A program made the translations under genes and the position numbers. This document shows positions 41,749 to 50,149 of a stretch of DNA of 64,000 nt, piece after piece. The notes under the pieces were generated by a model. The model searched no databases. It was given only the letters and a program-made list of their open reading frames with translations, and had not been told where the DNA came from. Position 1 is the first letter of the stretch. Each line of letters begins with the position of its first letter. The stretch is from Motiliproteus sp041586615 (GTDB lineage: Bacteria; Pseudomonadota; Gammaproteobacteria; Pseudomonadales; Balneatricaceae), in the NCBI GenBank assembly GCA_041586615.1, contig JBFGZS010000010.1, forward strand, positions 19,659-83,658, written 5' to 3'.

Positions 41749-43122
41749 TTACGCATCGCGATCTTCGCGGATCCAGGTTAGCCCGACCCCCGCGCCATCT
41801 CCCGCCGCCTGAAACCCCTCACACACCCAAAGATCGGCCACGGCCGCCAGCTCACCATTACAGTAAATCAAGGGTAGCCAGGGGCGCTCCCAAGGCGGTA
41901 CACCCGCTTCCTGCAACAGTTTTTTCAATGCTTGCGAGCCCGATCGGCCTACGGGACGACAACGCTCCCCCCCTCGCCGATAACGAACGTCCACGCGGGC
42001 ATCGGCCGGCAACTGCAGCTGACCTTGACCTTGACCTTGGCCTCGATCTGTCTCGTGCTCGCGCCCGTGCTCCGCTAACAGCACCCCTCGCGGCAACGTC
42101 AGTGCGGCCTTGAGGTCCCAGGGCAACAACAGGTTTTCTTGCGGTGCGGCAGACAGATCGGAGCGCCGCACATAAAGCCGCTCCCGATACCGCACGACCT
42201 GTCTGTCTCCCAGGACCAGCACAGGCTGCGCATCGCCTCGCGCGCCAACCACCTCATCGATAATCCGCAGTAACTGCGACCGCGCCGGCATGGCAATGGC
42301 GCTGTTCGCCAGCCAATAACGCAACAGGTTGCACTGCCGCGCCAGTGATAATCCTTGCAACAACCGACAAGACAAACCCGGCCCGGCCTCCTCATCACAG
42401 GCAAGATCCTGCGCCGCAAGCGCCTGATTCAACTCATCGGCCTCCGAACACAGGTGCGCCGTGCGCTGCAGCACCTGGTCTGCCCCCTGCCAGCGTTGGC
42501 GCAGCAGGGGCAACACCTGATGACGCAGATAATTGCGATCATACCGATCACTCTGATTGGAAGGATCCTCCACCCAGCTCAGCTGCTGAAGGTCGGCATA
42601 GCGCAGAATTTGGGCGCGGCTATAAGCGAGCAGTGGCCGCAACAGACGCCCAGCGCCCAGCGCGCGGCTCACAGGCATGGCCCCCAACCCCCGCGGCCCC
42701 GCACCACGCATAAGACGCAGCAACAGGGTCTCGGCCTGATCATCGCCATGGTGCGCCATCAACAACACCTCGCCCAGTGCCAACTGCTGAGAAAACACCG
42801 CATAGCGGGCTTCGCGGGCGGCGGCTTCAACCCCGCCCCGCGCACCGACACGGACCCGCACCACCTCCAGTTCAATGTGCCACTGTGCGCACAGCTGACG
42901 GCAATGTTCGGCCCAGCGATCCGCCTCGCAATGCAGCCCATGATGGATATGCAGGGCGCGCAACCCGTGCTGACCGAGACCCGCCGCAACCGCCAGATGC
43001 AGCAACACCACCGAATCGACACCGCCGCTAAGCGCCACGACCCAAGCATCCGCCGAGCCATCGCGACGCACTGCCTGGCGAAATAACTCAGGGGTTAACA
43101 AAGGACTGTTGGGGGCATCCAT
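41749..43122 (-). CDS. tilS: tRNA(Ile)-lysidine synthetase
   Basis: A 457-residue ATP-dependent enzyme that makes lysidine at position 34 of tRNA-Ile(CAU), so that it reads AUA codons. The PP-loop is ALSGGVDSVVLLHLA; further motifs are HIHHGLHCEADRWAEHCR, EAAAREARY and LMAHHGDDQAETLLLRLMRGAGPRGLGAMP. The C-terminal TilS domain follows, and a glutamine-glycine run (GQGQGQGQ) from a hexanucleotide repeat (about 42021-42042) sits in the linker before it. Start at 43122 (MDAPNSPLL) is preferred over 43146. Confidence 0.93.
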   Translation of the reverse strand: MDAPNSPLLTPELFRQAVRRDGSADAWVVALSGGVDSVVLLHLAVAAGLGQHGLRALHIHHGLHCEADRWAEHCRQLCAQWHIELEVVRVRVGARGGVEAAAREARYAVFSQQLALGEVLLMAHHGDDQAETLLLRLMRGAGPRGLGAMPVSRALGAGRLLRPLLAYSRAQILRYADLQQLSWVEDPSNQSDRYDRNYLRHQVLPLLRQRWQGADQVLQRTAHLCSEADELNQALAAQDLACDEEAGPGLSCRLLQGLSLARQCNLLRYWLANSAIAMPARSQLLRIIDEVVGARGDAQPVLVLGDRQVVRYRERLYVRRSDLSAAPQENLLLPWDLKAALTLPRGVLLAEHGREHETDRGQGQGQGQLQLPADARVDVRYRRGGERCRPVGRSGSQALKKLLQEAGVPPWERPWLPLIYCNGELAAVADLWVCEGFQAAGDGAGVGLTWIREDRDA

Positions 43123-43257
43123 CTCTGTGACTCGTCGTAACCGCAACCTGGGCGCAGCATGGCGCTATTTGAATAGCCTATAATCGCATTATTGGGCAAC
43201 AGGACCAATGCTGGCACGGAGATATCTCCCATTAGGCAACGTATAGCTCGCTTCTAT

Positions 43258-43312
43258 CCGACAAATACCCGACAAATACCCGACAAATACCCGACGAATA
43301 TCCGACAAAAAG
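43258..43312. repeat. Five tandem 11-base units upstream of tilS
   Basis: CCGACAAATAC is repeated three times exactly (43258-43290), then twice in diverged form (CCGACGAATAT, CCGACAAAAAG). Two further A-rich AGCAGAYAAAA copies run into the terminator. Confidence 0.85.
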
Positions 43313-43328
43313 CAGATAAAAAGCAGAC

Positions 43329-43360
43329 AAAAAAAACTCCGGCAAGCCGGAGTTTTTTTA
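43329..43360. terminator. Rho-independent terminator of the pnp operon
   Basis: CTCCGGC and GCCGGAG form a stem with flanking A and T runs of about seven bases, so it works on both strands. It lies 25 bases after the pnp stop and ends the rimP-to-pnp transcripts. Confidence 0.9.
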
Positions 43361-43384
43361 CACGCTAGCGCCTAAGCGCTGAGA

Positions 43385-45493
43385 TCAGGATAGACCTTCG
43401 TCTTCGCGCATATCCTTCATGCTCAGCTTGATGCGGCCACGGGCATCGACATCCAGAACCTTGACCTTGACCATCTGGCCTTCTTTCAGGTGATCGCTGA
43501 CGGCGTTAACGCGCTCGTCCGAAATCTGAGAGATATGCACCAGGCCATCTTTACCCGGCAGGATGTTGACGAACGCGCCGAAATCGACGATCCGCTCAAC
43601 CTTACCTTCGTAGATCTTGCCCACTTCGGCTTCCGCAGTAATGGCCATTACGGTATCGATCGCCGCCTTGGCGCTGGCCTTATCGGCCGCAAAGATCTTG
43701 ATGGTACCGTCGTCTTCGATATCGATTGACGCGCCGGTCTCTTCGGTGATGGAACGGATGGTCGCGCCGCCCTTACCGATGACATCGCGGATCTTGTCAG
43801 GATTGATCTTCAGCATGGTCATGGCCGGAGCATTGTCATTCAGCTCTGGGCGGGCATAACCGATAACCTTGGCCATCTCGCGCAGGATATGCAGGCGTGC
43901 TTCCAACGCCTGCTCCAGTGCGGTATCCATGATCTCTTCGGTGATGCCTTCGATCTTGATATCCATCTGCAGGGCAGTGATACCACGCTCGGAACCGGCC
44001 ACCTTAAAGTCCATGTCGCCCAGGTGATCTTCATCACCAAGAATATCGGTCAGTACGGCAAACTTGTCGCCTTCTTTAACCAGACCCATCGCGATGCCCG
44101 CTACCGGACGCTTAACCGGAACACCGGCATCCATCAGCGCCAACGATGCACCACAGACCGACGCCATGGAGCTGGAACCGTTGGACTCGGTGATTTCGGA
44201 AACAACACGAATGGTATAAGGAAATTCGTCCTGACTCGGCATCATCGCCTGAATACCACGACGCGCCAGACGGCCATGACCGATCTCACGACGACCGGCA
44301 CCCATCATGCGGCTGCACTCACCCACGGAGTAACCGGGGAAGTTATAGTGAAACAGGAAGGGGTCTTTACGCTCGCCTTCCAGCGCATCGATGATCTGTG
44401 CATCACGGGTCGTGCCCAGTGTTGCCGTGACAATCGCCTGGGTTTCACCACGGGTAAACAGCGATGAACCGTGGGTCTTGCCCAACACGCCCACTTCGAC
44501 TTCGATCGGGCGTACCGTCTTGGTATCACGACCATCGATACGTGGCTCACCGTTTACCACCCGGCTACGTACAATATTCTTTTCTGTCGAGGCAAACAGG
44601 CCCTCAACTTCTTTGGCGTCAGCCAGCGGCGCATCGCCTTCGGCAAACTGGGCAACAGCCTGCTTACGCACGTCGCCCAGACGGGTGTAACGCGCCATCT
44701 TGTCGCTGATCTGGTAAGCCTCGGTGATCGCGTCACCAAAGGTCGCCTTGATCTGGTCTTTCAGCTCGGCATTGACAGCGGCGGGCTGCCAGTCCCACTG
44801 CGGCTTAGCATTTTCAGCGGCGAACTCGCTGATTGCGTCGATAGCGACCTGCATCTCGGTGTGGGCAAACAATACGCCACCCAGCATTTCATCTTCGCTC
44901 AGCTCCTGCGCTTCGGACTCAACCATCAGAACGGCGTCTTTCGTGCCAGCGACAACCATGTCCAGCAGCGAACCTTCCATCTGCTCGAAGCTTGGGTTCA
45001 GTGTATACCCGTTCTCTTCGTCAAAGCCGACCCGTGCACAACCGATCGGGCCTTTGAATGGAATACCGGAAATGGCCAGTGCCGCGGAAGTACCCAACAT
45101 GGCGGCGATATCAGGACAGTTTTTCTTGTCGGCAGAAACAACCGTACAGATAACCTGTACTTCGTTCATGAAACCTTTCGGAAACAGCGGGCGGATCGGA
45201 CGGTCGATCAGGCGCGAGGTCAGGGTTTCAAATTCGCTCGGACGCGCTTCACGCTTGAAGAATCCCCCTGGGATCTTACCTACAGCGTACGTCTTCTGCT
45301 GGTAATGAACCGACAGCGGGAAAAAGCCTTGATCAGGGCGAGCGGTCTTGGCGCCCACGACGGTAGCCAGGACCTGGTTCTCACCCATGGTCACCAGTAC
45401 GGCACCGGATGCCTGGCGAGCGATACGGCCCGTTTCGAGTGTGACCGTCTGGTCACCAAACTGAAATGTTTTGGTCTTAGGAGTCAAATCCAC
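43385..45493 (-). CDS. pnp: Polyribonucleotide nucleotidyltransferase (PNPase)
   Basis: A 702-residue phosphorolytic 3'-5' exoribonuclease, partner of RNase E and enolase in the degradosome. Two RNase PH domains (first about 1-220, second about 310-540, with FLFHYNFPGYSVGECSRMMG) are joined by a helical domain. A KH domain (INPDKIRDVIGKGGATIRSITEETGASIDIEDDG) and an S1 domain (GKIYEGKVERIVDFGAFVNILPGKDGLVHISQI) follow. It is the last gene of the minus-strand operon. The 300-base gap to rpsO holds hairpins that may also serve as its own RNase III-type control region. Confidence 0.97.
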   Translation of the reverse strand: MDLTPKTKTFQFGDQTVTLETGRIARQASGAVLVTMGENQVLATVVGAKTARPDQGFFPLSVHYQQKTYAVGKIPGGFFKREARPSEFETLTSRLIDRPIRPLFPKGFMNEVQVICTVVSADKKNCPDIAAMLGTSAALAISGIPFKGPIGCARVGFDEENGYTLNPSFEQMEGSLLDMVVAGTKDAVLMVESEAQELSEDEMLGGVLFAHTEMQVAIDAISEFAAENAKPQWDWQPAAVNAELKDQIKATFGDAITEAYQISDKMARYTRLGDVRKQAVAQFAEGDAPLADAKEVEGLFASTEKNIVRSRVVNGEPRIDGRDTKTVRPIEVEVGVLGKTHGSSLFTRGETQAIVTATLGTTRDAQIIDALEGERKDPFLFHYNFPGYSVGECSRMMGAGRREIGHGRLARRGIQAMMPSQDEFPYTIRVVSEITESNGSSSMASVCGASLALMDAGVPVKRPVAGIAMGLVKEGDKFAVLTDILGDEDHLGDMDFKVAGSERGITALQMDIKIEGITEEIMDTALEQALEARLHILREMAKVIGYARPELNDNAPAMTMLKINPDKIRDVIGKGGATIRSITEETGASIDIEDDGTIKIFAADKASAKAAIDTVMAITAEAEVGKIYEGKVERIVDFGAFVNILPGKDGLVHISQISDERVNAVSDHLKEGQMVKVKVLDVDARGRIKLSMKDMREDEGLS

Positions 45494-45715
45494 AGTGAAT
45501 TCCTTTATAAATAACTAGCTCACCGCACCTGTCCAGACGACGCCGCGCTGGATCGCATCTGCTTTGCCTGACTAGCTCGTACTCTGCTGGACGCTGCACA
45601 CCGCAACGGGGTGACCGCCTCAGTAGCCAGTTTGCGCTGGCCAACGCCCATCAGAGTACGGGCTTACAAAGAGCATGGGCTTATAAACAGATGTTTCAGG
45701 TACAACTGACAAAAA

Positions 45716-45731
45716 TCCCGCACAAGGCGGG
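45716..45731 (-). terminator. Second hairpin with T run, upstream of pnp
   Basis: On the minus strand CCCGC and GCGGG pair around CTTGT and are followed by ATTTTTG. It is weaker than the rpsO terminator just before it and may act with it or in pnp leader control. Confidence 0.55.
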
Positions 45732-45753
45732 CTTATTTCCCGAAGGAAAAAAC

Positions 45754-45782
45754 AAAGGCCAGGGTGCAACACCCTGGCCTTT
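45754..45782 (-). terminator. Rho-independent terminator after rpsO
   Basis: A perfect 13-base stem AAAGGCCAGGGTG / CACCCTGGCCTTT with a three-base loop, 12 bases after rpsO. On the minus strand it is followed by GTTTTTTCC. Confidence 0.9.
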
Positions 45783-45793
45783 GGTAGAACAAT

Positions 45794-46063
45794 TTAGCGA
45801 CGCAGACCCAGGCTGCTGATCAGCGCTGAATAACGCTCAACGTTCTTGGACTTCAGGTAATCCAGCAACTTACGACGCTGGTTTACCATGCGGATCAGAC
45901 CACGACGTGAGTGGTGATCCTTCTTGTTGGCTTTAAAGTGATCCTGCAAACCCAGGATGTTGCCAGTCAGCAGAGCGACCTGCACTTCAGGGGAACCCGT
46001 GTCGCCTTCGGCGCGCTGGTACTTTGCTACGATCTCTGCTTTGTGTTCGGCGGATAGAGCCAT
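45794..46063 (-). CDS. rpsO: 30S ribosomal protein S15
   Basis: An 89-residue primary-binding 30S protein. Family stretches GDTGSPEVQVALLTGNI, HFKANKKDHHSRRGLIRMVNQRRKLLDYL are all present. The start MALSAEH at 46063 has AAGGAAG upstream and gives the standard length; a longer in-frame start at 46162 runs back through the leader. S15 represses its own translation through the leader in relatives. Located between truB and pnp as usual. Confidence 0.97.
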   Translation of the reverse strand: MALSAEHKAEIVAKYQRAEGDTGSPEVQVALLTGNILGLQDHFKANKKDHHSRRGLIRMVNQRRKLLDYLKSKNVERYSALISSLGLRR

Positions 46064-46172
46064 GGTATTGCTTCCTTTATGAATATGCATACGGCCGTGT
46101 GCCGCACCGGTTAAATAAACGTACGCACCGTGCATATTTACAGTACGACGTAGTCTCAACAAACCCGATGAT

Positions 46173-47126
46173 TTATTGAGACGTTCTTATCAGACGCCGC
46201 GCCACGAGGGTCGCATCGTCCTGTATCTCGCCAAGACCGATAAAATGCCCATCGGCCCGGAACATTAAAACGGTTGAGGCCGCACCCGTAAAACCGGGCA
46301 CGGCCCGGCCATTCATCATGCCGGCTGCCTGCTCGTCGCTCAACGTTACCTTAGGTAACTGATCGACGGCGCTCCAGGGGGCTAATAATACATCATCCAG
46401 CGCTGCTTGGGAGGCCTGTTCATGCTCCTCAGTCGCATTTTCGGCCCCGTGATCGGCAATCGCCTCAAGTTGCGCCAACGTTAGCATCTGATCAGCCCGG
46501 TAAGGGCCGCATTCCACACGACGCAGAACCTTGACGTGGGCCCCGCACCCCAGCAACAAACCCAGGTCTTCGACAATCGAGCGCACATAGGTTCCCTTGC
46601 TGGCGCGAATATCCAGATCCAGCTCATCGCCGCGAAAAGCCAGCAACTCGATGGAATAGATCATCACTTGACGGGGTTTTACTTCAACCTTTATGCCCTT
46701 GCGCGCCAGCTTATACAGCGGCTGCCCCTGATGCTTAAGGGCGGAATACATCGAGGGCACCTGGGTGATCTCACCGCGAAAGTGCGCCTCGAGCAGGGCA
46801 TTGATACGTTCAGCACTGACGTTTTCTACCGCTCGCTCCTCAATAACCGCACCGTCGGCATCGCTGGAATCGGTACGGATACCCAGCTTGGCCGTTGTCA
46901 GATAGCGTTTATCGGAGTCGAGTAGAAACTGGGAGAACTTGGTCGCCTCGCCCAGGCAGATGGGCAATAAACCCGTCGCAAGCGGGTCTAGCGCGCCGGT
47001 ATGCCCCGCCTTGGCGGCTCCGTACAATCGCTTGACCTGCTGCAACACGCGGTTAGAACTGGCACCGCCGGCTTTATCCAGCAATACGATGCCATCCACC
47101 GAACGGCCTTTATGACGACGCCCCAC
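46173..47126 (-). CDS. truB: tRNA pseudouridine-55 synthase TruB
   Basis: A 317-residue enzyme that makes the T-loop pseudouridine in all elongator tRNAs. The catalytic Asp is in AGHTGALDPLATGLLPICLGEATK; KRYLTTAKLGIRTDSSDADG and RASKGTYVRSIVEDLG are the other signatures. A C-terminal PUA-like part follows (LSDEQAAGMMNGRAVPG). I choose the GTG at 47126, one base after the rbfA stop and with GGGAG nine bases upstream, because the longer in-frame start at 47192 would overlap rbfA by 65 bases. Confidence 0.94.
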   Translation of the reverse strand: MGRRHKGRSVDGIVLLDKAGGASSNRVLQQVKRLYGAAKAGHTGALDPLATGLLPICLGEATKFSQFLLDSDKRYLTTAKLGIRTDSSDADGAVIEERAVENVSAERINALLEAHFRGEITQVPSMYSALKHQGQPLYKLARKGIKVEVKPRQVMIYSIELLAFRGDELDLDIRASKGTYVRSIVEDLGLLLGCGAHVKVLRRVECGPYRADQMLTLAQLEAIADHGAENATEEHEQASQAALDDVLLAPWSAVDQLPKVTLSDEQAAGMMNGRAVPGFTGAASTVLMFRADGHFIGLGEIQDDATLVARRLIRTSQ

Positions 47127-47127
47127 C

Positions 47128-47568
47128 TTAGCGGTCTCCCGCGTCGGAGTCCTTGCCGCCTTCAGCCGCCGCGGGTGCGTCTGGCGCATCATCGGACTGG
47201 CGCTGACGATCTTCGCTGACCGCTTTCTCGATCAAAGAAGACAGAAAGTTACCGCGCGAGACACTGGCGTCATAATGGAACCGCAGTGCAGGCACGACCC
47301 GCAACTTAATACTCTGCGCAATGCGCCCACGCAGAAAGCCTGAGGCACGATTGAGGATCTTCAGCGATTCACTGATCGTCTCTGGCGAGTCCTGATCATC
47401 GAGTACGGTGACATAAATGTCGGCATAGTTAAGGTCCCGAGACACCTTAACGCCGCTGACCGTAACCAGACCCAGCCGGGGGTCTCTGACCTCCTGCTGG
47501 ATCAACTTTGCCAGGTCTCGCTGCATTTGCTCGGCGATACGCTGGGTGCGACTGAATTCTCTAGCCAT
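47128..47568 (-). CDS. rbfA: Ribosome-binding factor A
   Basis: A 146-residue factor for late 30S maturation and cold growth, binding near the 16S 5' helix. The KH-like fold is seen in REFSRTQRIAEQMQRDLAKLIQQEVRDPRLGLVTVSGVKVSRDL and SIKLRVVPALRFHYDASVSRG. The last 30 residues are an acidic Ala/Asp-rich tail. It lies between infB and truB with gaps of six bases and one base. Confidence 0.95.
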   Translation of the reverse strand: MAREFSRTQRIAEQMQRDLAKLIQQEVRDPRLGLVTVSGVKVSRDLNYADIYVTVLDDQDSPETISESLKILNRASGFLRGRIAQSIKLRVVPALRFHYDASVSRGNFLSSLIEKAVSEDRQRQSDDAPDAPAAAEGGKDSDAGDR

Positions 47569-47574
47569 GGGTAA

Positions 47575-50121
47575 TTATAGCTTCCGCGCCACTTCAGTGA
47601 CTTCAAACACTTCGATCTGGTCTCCGACCTTCACGTCGTAGTTCTTCACACCGATACCGCACTCCATACCGGAGCGCACTTCGCTGACGTTGTCCTTGAA
47701 GCGACGCAGCGAATCCAGCTCGCCTTCGTGGATAACCACGTTATCGCGCAGAACCCGGATCTTCTTGCTGCTATGCACCGTACCTTCGATCACCAGACAG
47801 CCAGCAACCTGACCGAACTTGGGCGAACGGAACACTTCACGCACGTCAGCAATACCCAGAATATCTTCGCGAAGCTCTGGTGCCAACATGCCCGACAGCG
47901 CCTGCTTAACATCATCAATGATGTCATAGATCACACTGTAGTAACGCAGGTCCGTCCCTTCTTTCTCAACCAAAGCCCGCGCCGATGCATCGGCCCGCAC
48001 ATTGAAGCCAAAGATCACAGCACTGGATGCCAACGCCAGGTTAACGTCCGTTTCGGTGATACCACCCACACCGCTGGAAACCACGTTGACTTTCACTTCA
48101 TCGGTCGCCAGGTCAGCCAAGGATGACGTTAGCGCTTCCAGAGAGCCGCGTACATCGGTCTTCAAGACCACGTTCAGTACCGAGACCTCGTTAGCCCCCA
48201 TATTCTCGAAGATATTGTCCAGCTTCGCTGCGCGCTGACGCGCCAGCTTCACTTCACGGTACTTGCCCTGACGGAACAAGGCAACTTCTCGCGCCTTCTT
48301 CTCATCGGCCACCACGGTGAATTCATCACCCGCGTCCGGTGTGCCATCAAGACCCAGTATTTCTACCGGGATGGAGGGTCCGGCTTCTTTAACCACTTTG
48401 CCGTTTTCATCCAACATGGCCCGCACGCGGCCATAGTTGAGACCCGCCAAGACCATATCACCCTGACGCAGCGTACCGTTCTGAACCAGCAGCGTCGAGA
48501 CCGCGCCACGCCCCTTATCCAGACGCGATTCAACCACGACACCCATACCCGGGGCAGAAGGGACCGCTTTCAGCTCAAGGACTTCAGATTGCAGCAAGAC
48601 CGCATCCAGCAATTCATCGATACCCTGGCCTGTCTTAGCAGAGACCTCGATAAACTGGACGTCTCCGCCCCAATCTTCAGGCACAACACCCTTAGCGGCC
48701 AATTCACTCTTGACGCGCTCGGGGTCTGCACCCTCTTTATCGATCTTGTTAACGGCGACAACAATCGGCACGTCACCCGCCAGCGCATGCTGAACCGCTT
48801 CTTCGGTCTGCGGCATCACGCCGTCATCCGCAGCAACGACCAGAATAACAATATCGGTCGCCTTGGCACCCCGTGCCCGCATCGCGGTAAACGCGGCGTG
48901 GCCCGGTGTATCCAGGAAGCTGATCATGCCATGTCCGGTTTCTACATGGTAGGCACCGATATGCTGGGTAATTCCGCCTGACTCGCCCGCGGCAACCTTG
49001 GTCGCACGGATATAATCGAGCAGGGACGTTTTACCGTGGTCAACGTGACCCATCACCGTGACAACCGGCGCACGAGATTCTTCTTTACCCTCGTAGCTGA
49101 TGGTATCCATCAAGCGGTCTTCAACGGTGTTGGCGCTGGCCAATACCGGCTTATGACCCATCTCTTCGACGATGATGCTGGCCGTTTCCTGATCGATGAT
49201 CTGGTTAATGGTGGCCGCTGCCCCCATCTTAAACATTGCCTTGATCACTTCCGCCGCCTTGACGGACATCTTCTTTGCCAGGTCGGCAACGGAAATCGCT
49301 TCGGGCACTTCGACTTCATGGATCACGGCGGCGGTTGGCCGGGCAAATCCATGCTGCTTGGACTGAGCAGGGGCCTTTAGCTTGTTGCGCTTCGGCTTAC
49401 CACGGTAGCGTTCGTCACCACCGGTACCCATACCTTGGCTGCGGCGCGCCAGTTTGGGTGCCTTTTTCTCGCCACGCGGTGCATCATCATCACTGCTTTT
49501 CTTACCGGCTTTGCGCTTACCGCTATCCCGATTAGAATCGCCGTCACCGGAACCTTTCTTGCCCGTGTCGGATGATTTGCGCGCCCCACCTGCGGCTTCG
49601 GCATCCTTACGTGCTGCGGCCAATTCAGCAGCCGTTCGTGCCGCTGCCGCTTCGGACGCTTTACGTGCGTTCGCTTCTTCAGCCGCCTTCGCAGCCGCCG
49701 CTTCTTCAGCCGCTTTGCGAGCGGCCTCTTCAGCCGCTTTATTGGCCAAGGCATCGGCAGAGACAGCATCCAGCGCACCAGCTCGCTGACTCACCTCTTC
49801 TTCGGCAGCGGCGGGCAAGCCGTCACGCTTCACGTAGACACGCTTTTTTCTAACTTCAACGCTGACGGTCTTCTTAGCACCGCTGCGTTCAACCTTTAGC
49901 TGACTGGTTGTTTTACGTTTTAATGTAATACGCTTTGGGGCAGTATCTTCTGATTCACCATGACTACGCTTTAGCGAAGCAAGCAGCGTCTGACGCTCCT
50001 GCTCAGTAACAGGCGCACTCGCGCTATCATGGGACAAACCGGCATCTTTCATCTGCTTAAGCAAACGATCGGCGGGGACCCCTACTACCTCGGCAAGCTC
50101 TTGAACGGTAACTTCTGCCAT
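47575..50121 (-). CDS. infB: Translation initiation factor IF-2
   Basis: An 848-residue GTPase that brings fMet-tRNA to the 30S subunit. The N-terminal IF2_N domain (MAEVTVQELAEVVGVPADRLL) is followed by a long Ala/Glu/Lys-rich low-complexity linker (about 120-270). The G domain has G1 GHVDHGKTSLLD, G3 DTPGHAAF and G4 VNKID. Domains II and the C-terminal fMet-tRNA-binding domain end at VEVTEVARKL-like residues (EVFEVTEVARKL). The start at 50121 is the family start; a longer one at 50172 overlaps nusA. Confidence 0.97.
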   Translation of the reverse strand: MAEVTVQELAEVVGVPADRLLKQMKDAGLSHDSASAPVTEQERQTLLASLKRSHGESEDTAPKRITLKRKTTSQLKVERSGAKKTVSVEVRKKRVYVKRDGLPAAAEEEVSQRAGALDAVSADALANKAAEEAARKAAEEAAAAKAAEEANARKASEAAAARTAAELAAARKDAEAAGGARKSSDTGKKGSGDGDSNRDSGKRKAGKKSSDDDAPRGEKKAPKLARRSQGMGTGGDERYRGKPKRNKLKAPAQSKQHGFARPTAAVIHEVEVPEAISVADLAKKMSVKAAEVIKAMFKMGAAATINQIIDQETASIIVEEMGHKPVLASANTVEDRLMDTISYEGKEESRAPVVTVMGHVDHGKTSLLDYIRATKVAAGESGGITQHIGAYHVETGHGMISFLDTPGHAAFTAMRARGAKATDIVILVVAADDGVMPQTEEAVQHALAGDVPIVVAVNKIDKEGADPERVKSELAAKGVVPEDWGGDVQFIEVSAKTGQGIDELLDAVLLQSEVLELKAVPSAPGMGVVVESRLDKGRGAVSTLLVQNGTLRQGDMVLAGLNYGRVRAMLDENGKVVKEAGPSIPVEILGLDGTPDAGDEFTVVADEKKAREVALFRQGKYREVKLARQRAAKLDNIFENMGANEVSVLNVVLKTDVRGSLEALTSSLADLATDEVKVNVVSSGVGGITETDVNLALASSAVIFGFNVRADASARALVEKEGTDLRYYSVIYDIIDDVKQALSGMLAPELREDILGIADVREVFRSPKFGQVAGCLVIEGTVHSSKKIRVLRDNVVIHEGELDSLRRFKDNVSEVRSGMECGIGVKNYDVKVGDQIEVFEVTEVARKL

Positions 50122-50149
50122 TTCGGTTCTCCTGTGTTCAGACCTCTGG

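Larger units (their letters stand above)
45494..45793. other. rpsO-pnp intergenic region
   Basis: No gene. Leftward from rpsO it holds the rpsO terminator (45754-45782), a second hairpin (45716-45731) and then about 200 bases of pnp leader. In Escherichia coli the equivalent leader forms the structure by which RNase III and PNPase repress pnp; here I can only say that the position and length fit. Confidence 0.5.

Noticed and set aside
43258..43312. CRISPR-like array
   Set aside because: Units are 11 bases with no spacers, and no cas genes are present; the same applies to the 12-, 14- and 18-base arrays.
44471..45514. 347-codon plus-strand frame opposite pnp
   Set aside because: Antisense of a conserved gene; no independent support.
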